From Blautia schinkii (lineage in GTDB: Bacteria; Bacillota; Clostridia; Lachnospirales; Lachnospiraceae): 64,000 nt of DNA. This document shows, piece by piece, positions 44,541 through 52,411 of the stretch. Every line of letters begins with the position of its first letter. Within the stretch, counting starts at the first letter, position 1. The stretch lies in NCBI RefSeq assembly GCF_013304825.1, contig NZ_JAAWUO010000004.1, positions 183,852 to 247,851 on the forward strand. The letters are read 5' to 3'. The notes beneath the pieces were generated by a model that was not told the DNA's origin, did no database searches, and worked only from the letters and a program-made list of their open reading frames with translations. The translations under genes were made by a program, and so were the position numbers.

Positions 44541-47072
44541 ATGAAAAAGCTAAAAAAATTAACATCTCTGCTATTTCTGTTCTGCTGTCTTTGCTTCTGT
44601 CTGATCCTGTTTCCACAGACAGCCCGGGCAGGCTCTCTTACGCCAACCGCACAGGACAATCTCAATGTCAGGTTACGCCGTACCTCTGATCTTATTCCTG
44701 TTTCCGGCGGATACATGAGGGTCTTCCACCAGAAAAATTCTGTCGGCGTTGAATATTACGATAATGATCTGAAGATCAGAAGCAAGCGCAAGATCAACAT
44801 GGAGCTTCCACTGTGGGGTGGCTTTTATGCCGGATCTGACGGATATTATCTGGTAGAAGGCCAGACAAACAACAAAGAAAACGATTCCGCTGAGGTCATC
44901 CGCGTTATCCGCTACGACACAAACTGGAACCGGAACGGTGCAGCAGCAATTACCAGTAACCCGGAGCTTTTTGGCGGTGAGGTCCGCACGCCCTTTGACT
45001 ATGGCTGTGTGGAAATGACAGAAAGCAACGGCAAGCTCTATGTTGTTACCGGTCACGAAGGATATGTGGATCCCTCTGTCGGTCAGGGACATCAGGGCTT
45101 CCTTATGGCCGAGATCGACCAGGCAACCATGAAAGGAAAGATCGTTTCCTGCGATCTGTGGCATTCCTTTGCACAGTATATCAAATCACAAGGTTCTTAT
45201 CTCTACGTACTGGAGCAGAGTGAGGGTTCACGATGTACAAAGCTTTCCAGATACGACAGCACTACACTTGCCTGCACCACCATAGAGCTTTTGCCATACG
45301 GAGGCTCACATACTTCTGTGTGGGCACTGGCCTGCTACGCAAGCGTTGACGGCATGGCTGTTTCCTCTGACAGTGTATTATGCGTTGGCACTTCCATCGA
45401 TCAGTCCAAATATGATAAGGTATCTGAAAACACGCCTCATAACCTTTATCTGTCCGTCACACCAATGTCTGACTTTTCCGAAAAAGCAACCACTACCAGG
45501 AAGCTTACCAACTTTACAGGCGGAGGAAAAAGCTTTGCGGGCGTAAAGATCACCAAAATAAATGACAACCGTTTTATGATTTCCTGGGAAGAATACGTCT
45601 CCGACGATAACAAGAAAAACTCTTCCGCTAACGATCCGCTCTCTTCCAGCACCCTTCATTATCTTTTTGTGGACGGAAAGGGAAAGAGTCTCAGCAAAGA
45701 GTTTACAACAGCTGCTCCGATTTCTGACTGTCAGCCTGTGGTAAAGGATTCCAGGGTCGTTTATTATGCTTCAAACTCCAACACCTTGAACTTTTATTCC
45801 ATTAATTCCGACAACGGAAAAGCTGACAAAAAAACTTACCATATCGCAGGTGACAACGCAACCTGGAATTTCAAAAACGGTATCCTTACGATCTCCGGCT
45901 ACGGACCACTTTCTATTTCCACAGAGGAAAACAACCGATACCCAGTCTCTTCAACAAACAGCTGGTTTTCCTTCTCCAGCGATTCCTCCTGGAAAGCTAT
46001 CAAAAACCAGATCAGAAAGGTAATAATAAAGCCCGGGATCACAAGTATTTCCGAAAGGGCCTTTGTTTATCTTCCTGAGCTGAAAGAGGTGGACATCCAG
46101 AAAGGGGTCACAAAGATCGGAAAAGAAGCTTTCGCCTACTGTAACAATCTATCCAGGATCAACATACCTGATACCGTTAAAAGCATTGGAACGGATGCTG
46201 TGTGGTGCGGCTATTACTGGTCTGACAGCTCTCATGCATATTTTTGCAAGATCCATGCTCCGTACGGCTCTTACGCAGTTACATATGCCAAGAAAAACAA
46301 TATCAGCTATGCATGCAATATTTCCGATGCATCTGTAACAGGGATCAAAAAAACATATACCTATACAGGCTCTGACATAAAGCCCGTTCCAACCGTAACT
46401 CTTGGAAAAGCAAAGCTTTCTGGCATCAATGATTATCATGTGACATACCAGAACAATAAAAAAGCAGGAACTGCTACCCTGAAGATCATCGGTGATAACC
46501 ATTTCTACGGAACCATCACCTTAAATTTCCAGATCACTCCTGCAGCCACACCAAAGCCACAGACTGCAAAAACATTCCGGGATGCCTATAATGTCTACAC
46601 AGTCAATACCACCGGGACTTCCGTAGCACTGAAGGGACCACGTTCACGCAATACTGCCACTGCAAAGATTCCGGCCACTGTCAAAGCTAACGGAAAAACC
46701 TACAAAGTCACAGCCATTGCAGCCAATGCCTTCAAAAACTGTAAAAACCTGAAACAGGTAACGATTTCAGGAAATATCACAAGCATAGGTGCCGGAGCCT
46801 TCCAGAGATGCACAAGTCTTCGTACTGTAAAAATCGGTTCCCGAGTTTCTGCGATCGGCACGAAAGCTTTCTGTGACTGTAAGGCCCTTACCTCTGTCAC
46901 CATACAGACAGGACGTCTTACTTCCAAAAGCTCAGGTAAATATATCTTCACAAGAGCAGGTCAGAATAATTACAAAAAACTGACTGTAAAGGTTCCGGCA
47001 AACAAACTTTCTTCTTACAAAAAGCTGCTTCAGAGTCAGGGGCTGTCCACACAGGCCAGGGTCATCAAATAG
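44541..47072 (+). CDS. Secreted BspA-like leucine-rich repeat (LRR_5) surface protein
   Basis: 843 aa. A signal peptide with a Cys/Leu/Phe-rich core ends near QTARA (about residue 30). Residues 35-440 form a beta-propeller-like region without clear family. Three LRR_5 units lie at about 490-560 (SISERAFVYLPELKEVDI, KIGKEAFAYCNNLSRINI). A Big-like segment follows (about 590-670, YTGSDIKPVPTVTLGKAKLSG), then a second LRR_5 group (about 715-790: AIAANAFKNCKNLKQVTI, SIGAGAFQRCTSLRTVKI, AIGTKAFCDCKALTSVTI). There is no LPXTG motif, so attachment is unclear. BspA-type repeats mediate binding to host or bacterial surfaces in gut and oral bacteria. It is a single-gene unit with its own promoter. Confidence 0.85.
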   Translation: MKKLKKLTSLLFLFCCLCFCLILFPQTARAGSLTPTAQDNLNVRLRRTSDLIPVSGGYMRVFHQKNSVGVEYYDNDLKIRSKRKINMELPLWGGFYAGSDGYYLVEGQTNNKENDSAEVIRVIRYDTNWNRNGAAAITSNPELFGGEVRTPFDYGCVEMTESNGKLYVVTGHEGYVDPSVGQGHQGFLMAEIDQATMKGKIVSCDLWHSFAQYIKSQGSYLYVLEQSEGSRCTKLSRYDSTTLACTTIELLPYGGSHTSVWALACYASVDGMAVSSDSVLCVGTSIDQSKYDKVSENTPHNLYLSVTPMSDFSEKATTTRKLTNFTGGGKSFAGVKITKINDNRFMISWEEYVSDDNKKNSSANDPLSSSTLHYLFVDGKGKSLSKEFTTAAPISDCQPVVKDSRVVYYASNSNTLNFYSINSDNGKADKKTYHIAGDNATWNFKNGILTISGYGPLSISTEENNRYPVSSTNSWFSFSSDSSWKAIKNQIRKVIIKPGITSISERAFVYLPELKEVDIQKGVTKIGKEAFAYCNNLSRINIPDTVKSIGTDAVWCGYYWSDSSHAYFCKIHAPYGSYAVTYAKKNNISYACNISDASVTGIKKTYTYTGSDIKPVPTVTLGKAKLSGINDYHVTYQNNKKAGTATLKIIGDNHFYGTITLNFQITPAATPKPQTAKTFRDAYNVYTVNTTGTSVALKGPRSRNTATAKIPATVKANGKTYKVTAIAANAFKNCKNLKQVTISGNITSIGAGAFQRCTSLRTVKIGSRVSAIGTKAFCDCKALTSVTIQTGRLTSKSSGKYIFTRAGQNNYKKLTVKVPANKLSSYKKLLQSQGLSTQARVIK

Positions 47073-47085
47073 CCAGGATCGTACC

Positions 47086-47114
47086 TTGCATTTCCACGCC
47101 CTTTATGCTATACT
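47086..47114 (+). promoter_or_regulatory. Promoter of the preQ1/queT transcript
   Basis: TTGCAT (47086-47091), 17 nt and TATACT (47109-47114) with an extended TG at -14/-15. Transcription would begin just before the riboswitch. Confidence 0.75.
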
Positions 47115-47124
47115 CAGTTTCGCT

Positions 47125-47215
47125 GCAAAAGCCCGCAAAAACCAAGGTCGTACAGGGCTTACAAGGCGGTCACCGCCTATAAATGTGCCGAGTGTTCGTG
47201 ACCTTCCACTCGTAA
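47125..47215 (+). promoter_or_regulatory. Probable preQ1-III riboswitch upstream of queT
   Basis: AAGCCC (47129-47134) pairs with GGGCTT (47155-47160). AGGCG/CGCCT forms a hairpin at 47164-47178. CGAGTG/CACTCG (47189-47194, 47207-47212) encloses a loop whose GACCTT (47200-47205) can pair with AAGGTC (47144-47149), forming a long-range pseudoknot. This arrangement, its size and its place before queT, a queuosine-precursor transporter, match the preQ1-III class known from Clostridiales. The call is from memory of the class, not a model search. Confidence 0.75.
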
Positions 47216-47241
47216 AACAAAACTAAAGGAGAATATTGAAT

Positions 47242-47739
47242 ATGAAAAACAAAGGTACTCATTTTCTGGTGCAGGGAGCTGCCATTGCAGCTGTATATGT
47301 TGTCCTGACACTGGTATTCGCACCACTTAGCTTCGGTGAAGTTCAGATCCGTTTTTCCGAGGCTCTGACTGTGCTTCCGTTCTTCACACCGGCTGCCATC
47401 CCGGGACTGTTCGTGGGATGTATCATTGCCAATCTTCTTGGCGGTGCGATTCCGGTTGACATCATTTTCGGAAGCATTGCCACACTTATCGGTGCATTCT
47501 TTACCTACAAGCTTCGCAATACAGGCAAATGGGCAGCCCCGATCCCGCCGATTGTTTCCAACATTGTGATCGTTCCTCTTGTGCTTCGTTACGGATATGG
47601 CATTAACCTTCCTATCCCGTTTATGATGCTCACAGTAGGAGCCGGTGAATTTATCTCAGCCGGTGTGATCGGTATGATCCTTCTTGGAGCACTTTCCAAA
47701 TACAAAAATGTACTTTTTCATAAAAAAGCAGCAGTCTGA
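47242..47739 (+). CDS. queT: QueT-family queuosine precursor (preQ0/preQ1) transporter
   Basis: With ATG 47242 (GGAG 9 nt upstream) the protein is 165 aa with five to six membrane helices. FAPLSFGEVQIRFSEALTVLPFFTPAAIPGLFVGCIIANLL and GGAIPVDIIFGSIATLIGAF are QueT hallmarks. It is the substrate-specific (S) component of an ECF transporter that imports queuosine precursors. The preQ1 riboswitch upstream fits that role. A TTG at 47236 is in frame but too close to the ribosome-binding site. Confidence 0.92.
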   Translation: MKNKGTHFLVQGAAIAAVYVVLTLVFAPLSFGEVQIRFSEALTVLPFFTPAAIPGLFVGCIIANLLGGAIPVDIIFGSIATLIGAFFTYKLRNTGKWAAPIPPIVSNIVIVPLVLRYGYGINLPIPFMMLTVGAGEFISAGVIGMILLGALSKYKNVLFHKKAAV

Positions 47740-47760
47740 CAAGATCTGCTGCCCCCAAAA

Positions 47761-47803
47761 GAGAGCCATGAGAAAACAGCAGCATTTCTCATGGCTCCCT
47801 TTT
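47761..47803. terminator. Bidirectional terminator between queT and sigF
   Basis: GAGCCATGAGAAA (47763-47775) pairs perfectly with TTTCTCATGGCTC (47785-47797), followed by a T-rich run. Confidence 0.9.
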
Positions 47804-48524
47804 ATTTTATCTCTGCTGATTTCTGCAGACTGCGCAGAATCCTTTTTTCCATTCTGGATACCTGCACCTGGGATACCCCAAGCTCATAAGCAATTTCCGT
47901 CTGGGTCTTGTTCTGAAAATACCGCATGTAAATCAGTTTTCGCTCCTTTGCCTTCAGACTCCCCAGTATCTCTTCCAAAAAGATCCGGTTCAGTACTTTT
48001 TCCTGACGGTTTTCTTTCTCAGGAATCTTGTCCATCAGGGAGATTTCTGTTCCTTCTCCCTGATAGATCGTCTTATGGAGGGATTCCACCTCTGCTCCGG
48101 ATTCCAGAGTAAACACAAGTTCCTCCACTGAAATTCCCATTTCACAGACAAGCTCCTCCACAGTAGGCTCTCTTTCCAGCCTCCTGGTCAATGCCTCCCT
48201 CACCGAATAGATCCTGTAATGGTTCTCTTTTAAAGACCGGCTGACTTTTAATATCCCGTCATCCCGGAGATAACGTTTGATTTCCCCGGCGATCATTGGC
48301 ACTGCGTACGTTGAAAACCTCACATCAAAAGACATGTCAAATTTATCCACAGCTTTCAGAAGTCCGATGCTGCCGATCTGGAACAGATCCTCCATCTCCA
48401 CGCCCCTTCCCAGAAAGCGTCTGGCCACACTGTATATAAGCCCTGTATTTTCCTCAAACAAAATATCTCTTGCCGTTTTATCCCCCTGGTGTGCACGCCC
48501 GATGAGGGCAAGAGTACGATCCAT
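47802..48524 (-). CDS. sigF: RNA polymerase sporulation sigma factor SigF
   Basis: 240 aa. Region 2 is NTGLIYSVARRFLGRGVEMEDLFQIGSIGLLKAVDKFD; region 3 is ILKVSRSLKEN; region 4 is YFQNKTQTEIAYELGVSQVQVSRMEKRIL. It directs early forespore transcription and is held inactive by SpoIIAB. The order spoIIAA-spoIIAB-sigF is the standard spoIIA operon. It lies 2 nt after spoIIAB. Confidence 0.97.
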   Translation of the reverse strand: MDRTLALIGRAHQGDKTARDILFEENTGLIYSVARRFLGRGVEMEDLFQIGSIGLLKAVDKFDMSFDVRFSTYAVPMIAGEIKRYLRDDGILKVSRSLKENHYRIYSVREALTRRLEREPTVEELVCEMGISVEELVFTLESGAEVESLHKTIYQGEGTEISLMDKIPEKENRQEKVLNRIFLEEILGSLKAKERKLIYMRYFQNKTQTEIAYELGVSQVQVSRMEKRILRSLQKSAEIK

Positions 48525-48526
48525 AG

Positions 48527-48952
48527 TTACCTCCTGATGATCTTTTTCATGTGCACGGTAGTTCCGCGGCCAACCTCCGATTCCACAGAAACTTCATCCA
48601 TGAATGCCTCCATAAATGTAAATCCCATGCCCGAACGGTCTTTGTCCGGTCTGGTGGTAAACAAAGGTTCCATGGCTTTCTTAATATCCGGGATACCGGT
48701 TCCGTGATCTGTAACATCCACTTTAAGCTCCTGTCCGCAAAGAGAACAGTCCACCCGGATCTTATGTACCTCGCCTCCATACCCATGTATGATGCAATTG
48801 GTCACAGCTTCAGAAACTGCTGTCTTCAGATCTGAAACTTCCTCCAGTGTGGGGTTCAGCTGCGTGCAGAAAGATGCAACTGCCACTCTGGCCAAAGCTT
48901 CATTGGCTGGTCTGCTGTCAAAAATGATCGTCATTTCATTTGTGTTTTCCAT
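48527..48952 (-). CDS. spoIIAB: Anti-sigma F factor / serine kinase SpoIIAB
   Basis: 141 aa, a GHKL kinase: the N box AVSEAVTNCIIHGYGG, the G1 box VDVTDHGTGIPDI and GMGFTFMEAFMD are present. It binds SigF and phosphorylates SpoIIAA. It overlaps spoIIAA by 17 nt. Confidence 0.96.
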   Translation of the reverse strand: MENTNEMTIIFDSRPANEALARVAVASFCTQLNPTLEEVSDLKTAVSEAVTNCIIHGYGGEVHKIRVDCSLCGQELKVDVTDHGTGIPDIKKAMEPLFTTRPDKDRSGMGFTFMEAFMDEVSVESEVGRGTTVHMKKIIRR

Positions 48953-49295
48953 AGTATGCGCCCTCCTGTTCTGCTGATGTTTTTTCCGCCTCGGAGATGT
49001 CTATGTATCTGCCGATCCCGGAAAGTCTCAGAAGCTTTCTGATATGGCTGTTTGCATGGATCACCTGCACACATTTACCTCGCATTCCCAGTGCCCGGTA
49101 TCTTCCCATGAGCAGTCCGATCCCAGAGCTGTCCATAAAAACGGTCTCTGAGAAGTCGAAAACCATATTTTTTATATACTGTTGTCCAATAATCCGGTCT
49201 GTTTCTCTTCGAATACTGTCAGACACCGGATGATCCAGATCTACAGGCAAATGAACTGTCATCACAGCTCCTGATATTTCAAACACTGATTCCAC
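48936..49295 (-). CDS. spoIIAA: Anti-anti-sigma factor SpoIIAA
   Basis: 119 aa, STAS domain. The phosphorylated Ser is Ser57 in VFMDSSGIGLLMGRY. Starts at GTG 49295 with GGGGG 9 nt upstream. When dephosphorylated in the forespore by SpoIIE it releases SigF from SpoIIAB. A sigma-H promoter would be expected upstream, but none could be convincingly assigned. Confidence 0.96.
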   Translation of the reverse strand: MESVFEISGAVMTVHLPVDLDHPVSDSIRRETDRIIGQQYIKNMVFDFSETVFMDSSGIGLLMGRYRALGMRGKCVQVIHANSHIRKLLRLSGIGRYIDISEAEKTSAEQEGAYYGKHK

Positions 49296-49353
49296 TTTAT
49301 CATTCCCCCATTTTTTTATTTTTATGCAAAAAATCTTCTATAAAAAATCGTAC

Positions 49354-49383
49354 AAAAAAAGAAGAATGTGCTGAAACACATTC
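49354..49383 (-). terminator. Terminator after the zinc-ribbon/TPR gene
   Basis: GAATGTG/CACATTC around a TTTCAG loop (49364-49383), followed on the minus strand by a TTCTTTTTTT run. It separates the TPR gene from the spoIIA operon. Confidence 0.85.
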
Positions 49384-49420
49384 CCCTTCTCCGAGGTTTC
49401 TCACCTGTATTCTGTATCGA

Positions 49421-50782
49421 TCATTCTCCTGTATAGCCATCGCTGTAAGACGAATCATAGCCGGTATCTCCACTCTCATCATAAGATGACTGGTCTGATC
49501 CATCAGAAGTACCGTCTCCGCTTCCATCTGATGAATTGTCGCCGCCATCAGACGTTCCATCTGAAGCTGCACTTCCGTCTGCAGTTGTACTTCCATCTGC
49601 GGAAGCTGCTGAAGCGGTATTGTCACTGCCTGATGAATCACCGGTAATTCCCGATACGCCGGTCTTCTCACAGATAGTATTATAAATACCTTTCGCAGAA
49701 TCAGAAAGTGTATCTACATATACCTGCTGGATCTCCACTGCTGCAGTATCCAGATCCTCCTGCTGCATAGCTGTATAAGCAGAAAACAGAGCCTCATAAC
49801 TCTGACTTCTCTTCTTCTCTTCCTCAACCTGCTTAGCTGTGGCATCCGCAGTACTATTGGACTGCTCTGCTTCTCCCTGGGCTTTGGAAAGTGCCACTCC
49901 CTGGCTGGAAAGTGACTCACTGTACTGCACGATCTGCTCATTTGCCTGTCTGTACACATCCTGCTTCACTGCCGGAAGTACAAGCAGCCAGAATGCCGCA
50001 GCACCTGCTGCAAATCCCAGTACCATAGTAAAGAACAGGGAAACTTTTGACCTTTCTTTGTATGTGGACGGTCTTACAACGATCTCTCCGGAAATATTAT
50101 CCTTTTCCTTTTCATTGTCCCGAATAAGACTCTTCCGTCTGTTCTCCATCTTTGTAGTAACACCCGTCTGCTCATCGATCTCTCTTAAGAAACGGAGCGT
50201 CGTGGTGTTGGTCTTATCAATCCTTGCCGCTTTCTTGAGCGTTCTTCTCGCCTTGTTCCACTCCTGATTCTTCATCTGGATCAGTGCAAGAAGATGATAT
50301 CCCTTGATCAGCTTGGGATTCTGTGCCAGGATCTTCTTAAGACGGATGGCTGCCATATCTTCATGGCCTTCCCTGCACATGGCAAGGGCATTGTTATATT
50401 TCTTGATGCTTTCATTGATCGTTTCCAGTTTATTCTGGTTCGCCTGAAGCTTCTCAATATATTCAGATGCCAGGTTACGGCTCTTCTGGATATTTTTGCT
50501 GATGATCCACTCACTCAGTGCAGCAACCACCTCGCCTGTCTCAAAATACACAAGACCAAGAAGGTTTCTTGCACGGATATTTCGTTTATCATAGGCAAGA
50601 CTCTGCTTCAGACAGCTGATCGCTCCAGACAGATCACGAATGCTGGCTTTCTCCAGCCCCTGGTTGTAATAGAGCTTGGAAAGATAGTCAACCTTCTTCT
50701 GGATCAGTACATTGGCTCCGCAGTGCGGACAATAATCCAGATCTGTATCTGTCAGGAACGCTCCACAGTTAATGCAGTTCAT
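49421..50782 (-). CDS. Zinc-ribbon, TPR-containing single-pass membrane protein
   Basis: 453 aa. An N-terminal zinc ribbon (C3, C6, C18, C21) is followed by TPR-like repeats at about 30-210 (YNQGLEKASIRDLSGAISCLKQSLAYDKRNIRARNLLGLVYFETGE). A membrane helix lies at about 255-280 (LFFTMVLGFAAGAAAFWLLVLPAV). A coiled coil (about 285-335) and another short helical repeat (YEALFSAYTAMQQEDLDTAAVEIQQVY) come next, and the last 80 residues are Ser/Gly/Asp-rich low complexity. The cytoplasmic part could sense or scaffold partners while the tail lies outside. The function is unknown. It lies 10 nt after the 50-aa gene and could share the folC transcript. Confidence 0.7.
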   Translation of the reverse strand: MNCINCGAFLTDTDLDYCPHCGANVLIQKKVDYLSKLYYNQGLEKASIRDLSGAISCLKQSLAYDKRNIRARNLLGLVYFETGEVVAALSEWIISKNIQKSRNLASEYIEKLQANQNKLETINESIKKYNNALAMCREGHEDMAAIRLKKILAQNPKLIKGYHLLALIQMKNQEWNKARRTLKKAARIDKTNTTTLRFLREIDEQTGVTTKMENRRKSLIRDNEKEKDNISGEIVVRPSTYKERSKVSLFFTMVLGFAAGAAAFWLLVLPAVKQDVYRQANEQIVQYSESLSSQGVALSKAQGEAEQSNSTADATAKQVEEEKKRSQSYEALFSAYTAMQQEDLDTAAVEIQQVYVDTLSDSAKGIYNTICEKTGVSGITGDSSGSDNTASAASADGSTTADGSAASDGTSDGGDNSSDGSGDGTSDGSDQSSYDESGDTGYDSSYSDGYTGE

Positions 50783-50792
50783 TCACTTCTCC

Positions 50793-50945
50793 TTATCTTA
50801 CACGTCTGTTGCTCTTAACCTCCCGCAGCATCTCCTGGAGCACATCCATGATATCGGTGATCTCACGGTCATAGATTGCACCTTCTACATCTGCCACATC
50901 CAGACATGGTTCAAATTTCTTCAGTTCCTCTTCATAATCGATCAT
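50793..50945 (-). CDS. Small 50-aa acidic protein between folC and the TPR gene
   Basis: The ATG at 50945 overlaps the folC TGA by 4 nt, with a GGAGGAAT site, and the frame runs to TAA at 50793. The product is MIDYEEELKKFEPCLDVADV onward, ending DVLQEMLREVKSNRRVR. It is mostly helical and acidic with a basic end. The coupling and strong ribosome-binding site argue that it is real. No family was recognised. Confidence 0.65.
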   Translation of the reverse strand: MIDYEEELKKFEPCLDVADVEGAIYDREITDIMDVLQEMLREVKSNRRVR

Positions 50946-52240
50946 AATTTATTCCTCCTGATCCAGGCTTTGATCTCGCCTACAAGATAAAGCGATCCCA
51001 CACAGAACAGCATACCGTCCTCGCCTTTCTCTTTCAGTGCAAGCTCAAATGCCATCGGAACATCCTCTGCTGCTTCTACTTCCGGTACTCCATCCTTACG
51101 GAAAATCTCTGCAAGCTCTTCCACCGGAACTTTACGATATCCTCCAACCTGTGTGACGATCACATGCCGGAAGCTGATCCTTGTACAGATGGTACGGATC
51201 ATATCTGTGTAATCCTTGTCATCCACAGCGGAAAACAACAGTGTCAGCGGAAATTCCTTCTGAAAATGCTCAGCTGTCTCCACAAACTTCTCAACACCGT
51301 CTTCGTTATGTGCGCCATCTACGATCACACCCGGGAGAACTGTCTCCATTCTTCCCTGCCAGCGTGTCTTCGCCATGCCTGCTTTCAGCTCCTCCATAGA
51401 TACCGGTATCTCACGATTGAGAACCTGAATCGTTTTTACTGCAAGGGCTGCATTCATTACCTGATAGCGTGCAATAAACGGAATACTGAAAACAGTATCT
51501 CCATAAGCTTCATCTTTCAGAGAAAAATCAATCCCGTCTTTCGCAATCTTATGGATCTCGGTATCCGCTCTTGTAAGTTCATATGCAGGACATCCAAGCT
51601 CCCTCGCATGCTCACGCATTACCTTAGCTGCATCCGGATCATTTCCATCGTAGATCACCGGAACACCCGGCACCATGATCCCTGCCTTCTCTCCTGCAAT
51701 CTCGGAAACCGTATTTCCAAGATACTGCATATGGTCAAGGCTTATGGATGTGATCACACAGGCTGCCGGATTCTCAACTGCTGTAGTAGCATCCAGACGG
51801 CCGCCAAGACCTGTCTCCAGTGTTACATAGTCCACTCCTGCATCTGCAAAAATCACCATTCCCATAAGCAGCAAGGTTTCAAAATATGTGGGATGATAGC
51901 TTCCCTCTGCAACCAGCTCATCGGAAAGCTTTTTAACTTTTTCAAAAGCACAAAGGAATGTATCGTCATCGATCACATCCTCGTTGATCTGAAAACGCTC
52001 ATTGATCTCCACCAGATGAGGCGATGTAAAAAGTCCGCAGGAATACCCTGCCTCCCGAAGAACCGATGTGATAAAAGCACAGGTACTTCCCTTTCCGTTA
52101 GTTCCTGCCACATGGATCACACGGAATTTTCTCTGCGGATCTCCAAGTCTTCTTAAACATTCTCTGGTATGGTCCAGGCTGTTCTTGGTTGTAAATCTCG
52201 GTATATCTTCAATATACGCAACTGCTTCTTTGTAATTCAT
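50942..52240 (-). CDS. folC: Bifunctional folylpolyglutamate synthase/dihydrofolate synthase
   Basis: With ATG 52240 the protein is 432 aa (MNYKEAVAYIEDIPRFT). The P-loop HVAGTNGKGSTCAFI lies at 43-57; SPHLVEINERFQIN and YVTLETGLGGRLDATT are FolC signatures, with HNEDG in the C-terminal domain. It adds glutamate to folates. Upstream in-frame starts (to 52255) have no better ribosome-binding site. It overlaps the next gene by 4 nt. Confidence 0.95.
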   Translation of the reverse strand: MNYKEAVAYIEDIPRFTTKNSLDHTRECLRRLGDPQRKFRVIHVAGTNGKGSTCAFITSVLREAGYSCGLFTSPHLVEINERFQINEDVIDDDTFLCAFEKVKKLSDELVAEGSYHPTYFETLLLMGMVIFADAGVDYVTLETGLGGRLDATTAVENPAACVITSISLDHMQYLGNTVSEIAGEKAGIMVPGVPVIYDGNDPDAAKVMREHARELGCPAYELTRADTEIHKIAKDGIDFSLKDEAYGDTVFSIPFIARYQVMNAALAVKTIQVLNREIPVSMEELKAGMAKTRWQGRMETVLPGVIVDGAHNEDGVEKFVETAEHFQKEFPLTLLFSAVDDKDYTDMIRTICTRISFRHVIVTQVGGYRKVPVEELAEIFRKDGVPEVEAAEDVPMAFELALKEKGEDGMLFCVGSLYLVGEIKAWIRRNKL

Positions 52241-52286
52241 AAAAAAAACCATCACTTATCTATAATGTATTCGTAAAGAACTTTTG

Positions 52287-52306
52287 GGGAGAAAAGCTTC
52301 TCCCCT
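52287..52306 (-). repeat. Hairpin upstream of folC
   Basis: GGGGAGAA pairs with TTCTCCCC (52287-52306) without a U-run on either strand. It lies about 50 nt before the folC start; a leader stem or a weak terminator of the preceding gene is possible. Confidence 0.4.
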
Positions 52307-52411
52307 CCTGTTCGTTACGATACCATTATATAATAGTGGTGGAAGATGTCCAGTCCTAATCGTAATATTTTATCCGACATTTTTTGTATCGAAGTATTTT
52401 TCGTGGGCTTT

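Noticed and set aside
49296..49420. Sigma-H promoter before spoIIAA
   Set aside because: AAGATTT and GGGGGAAT are too far apart and the GGGGG is better read as the ribosome-binding site; no acceptable spacing was found.
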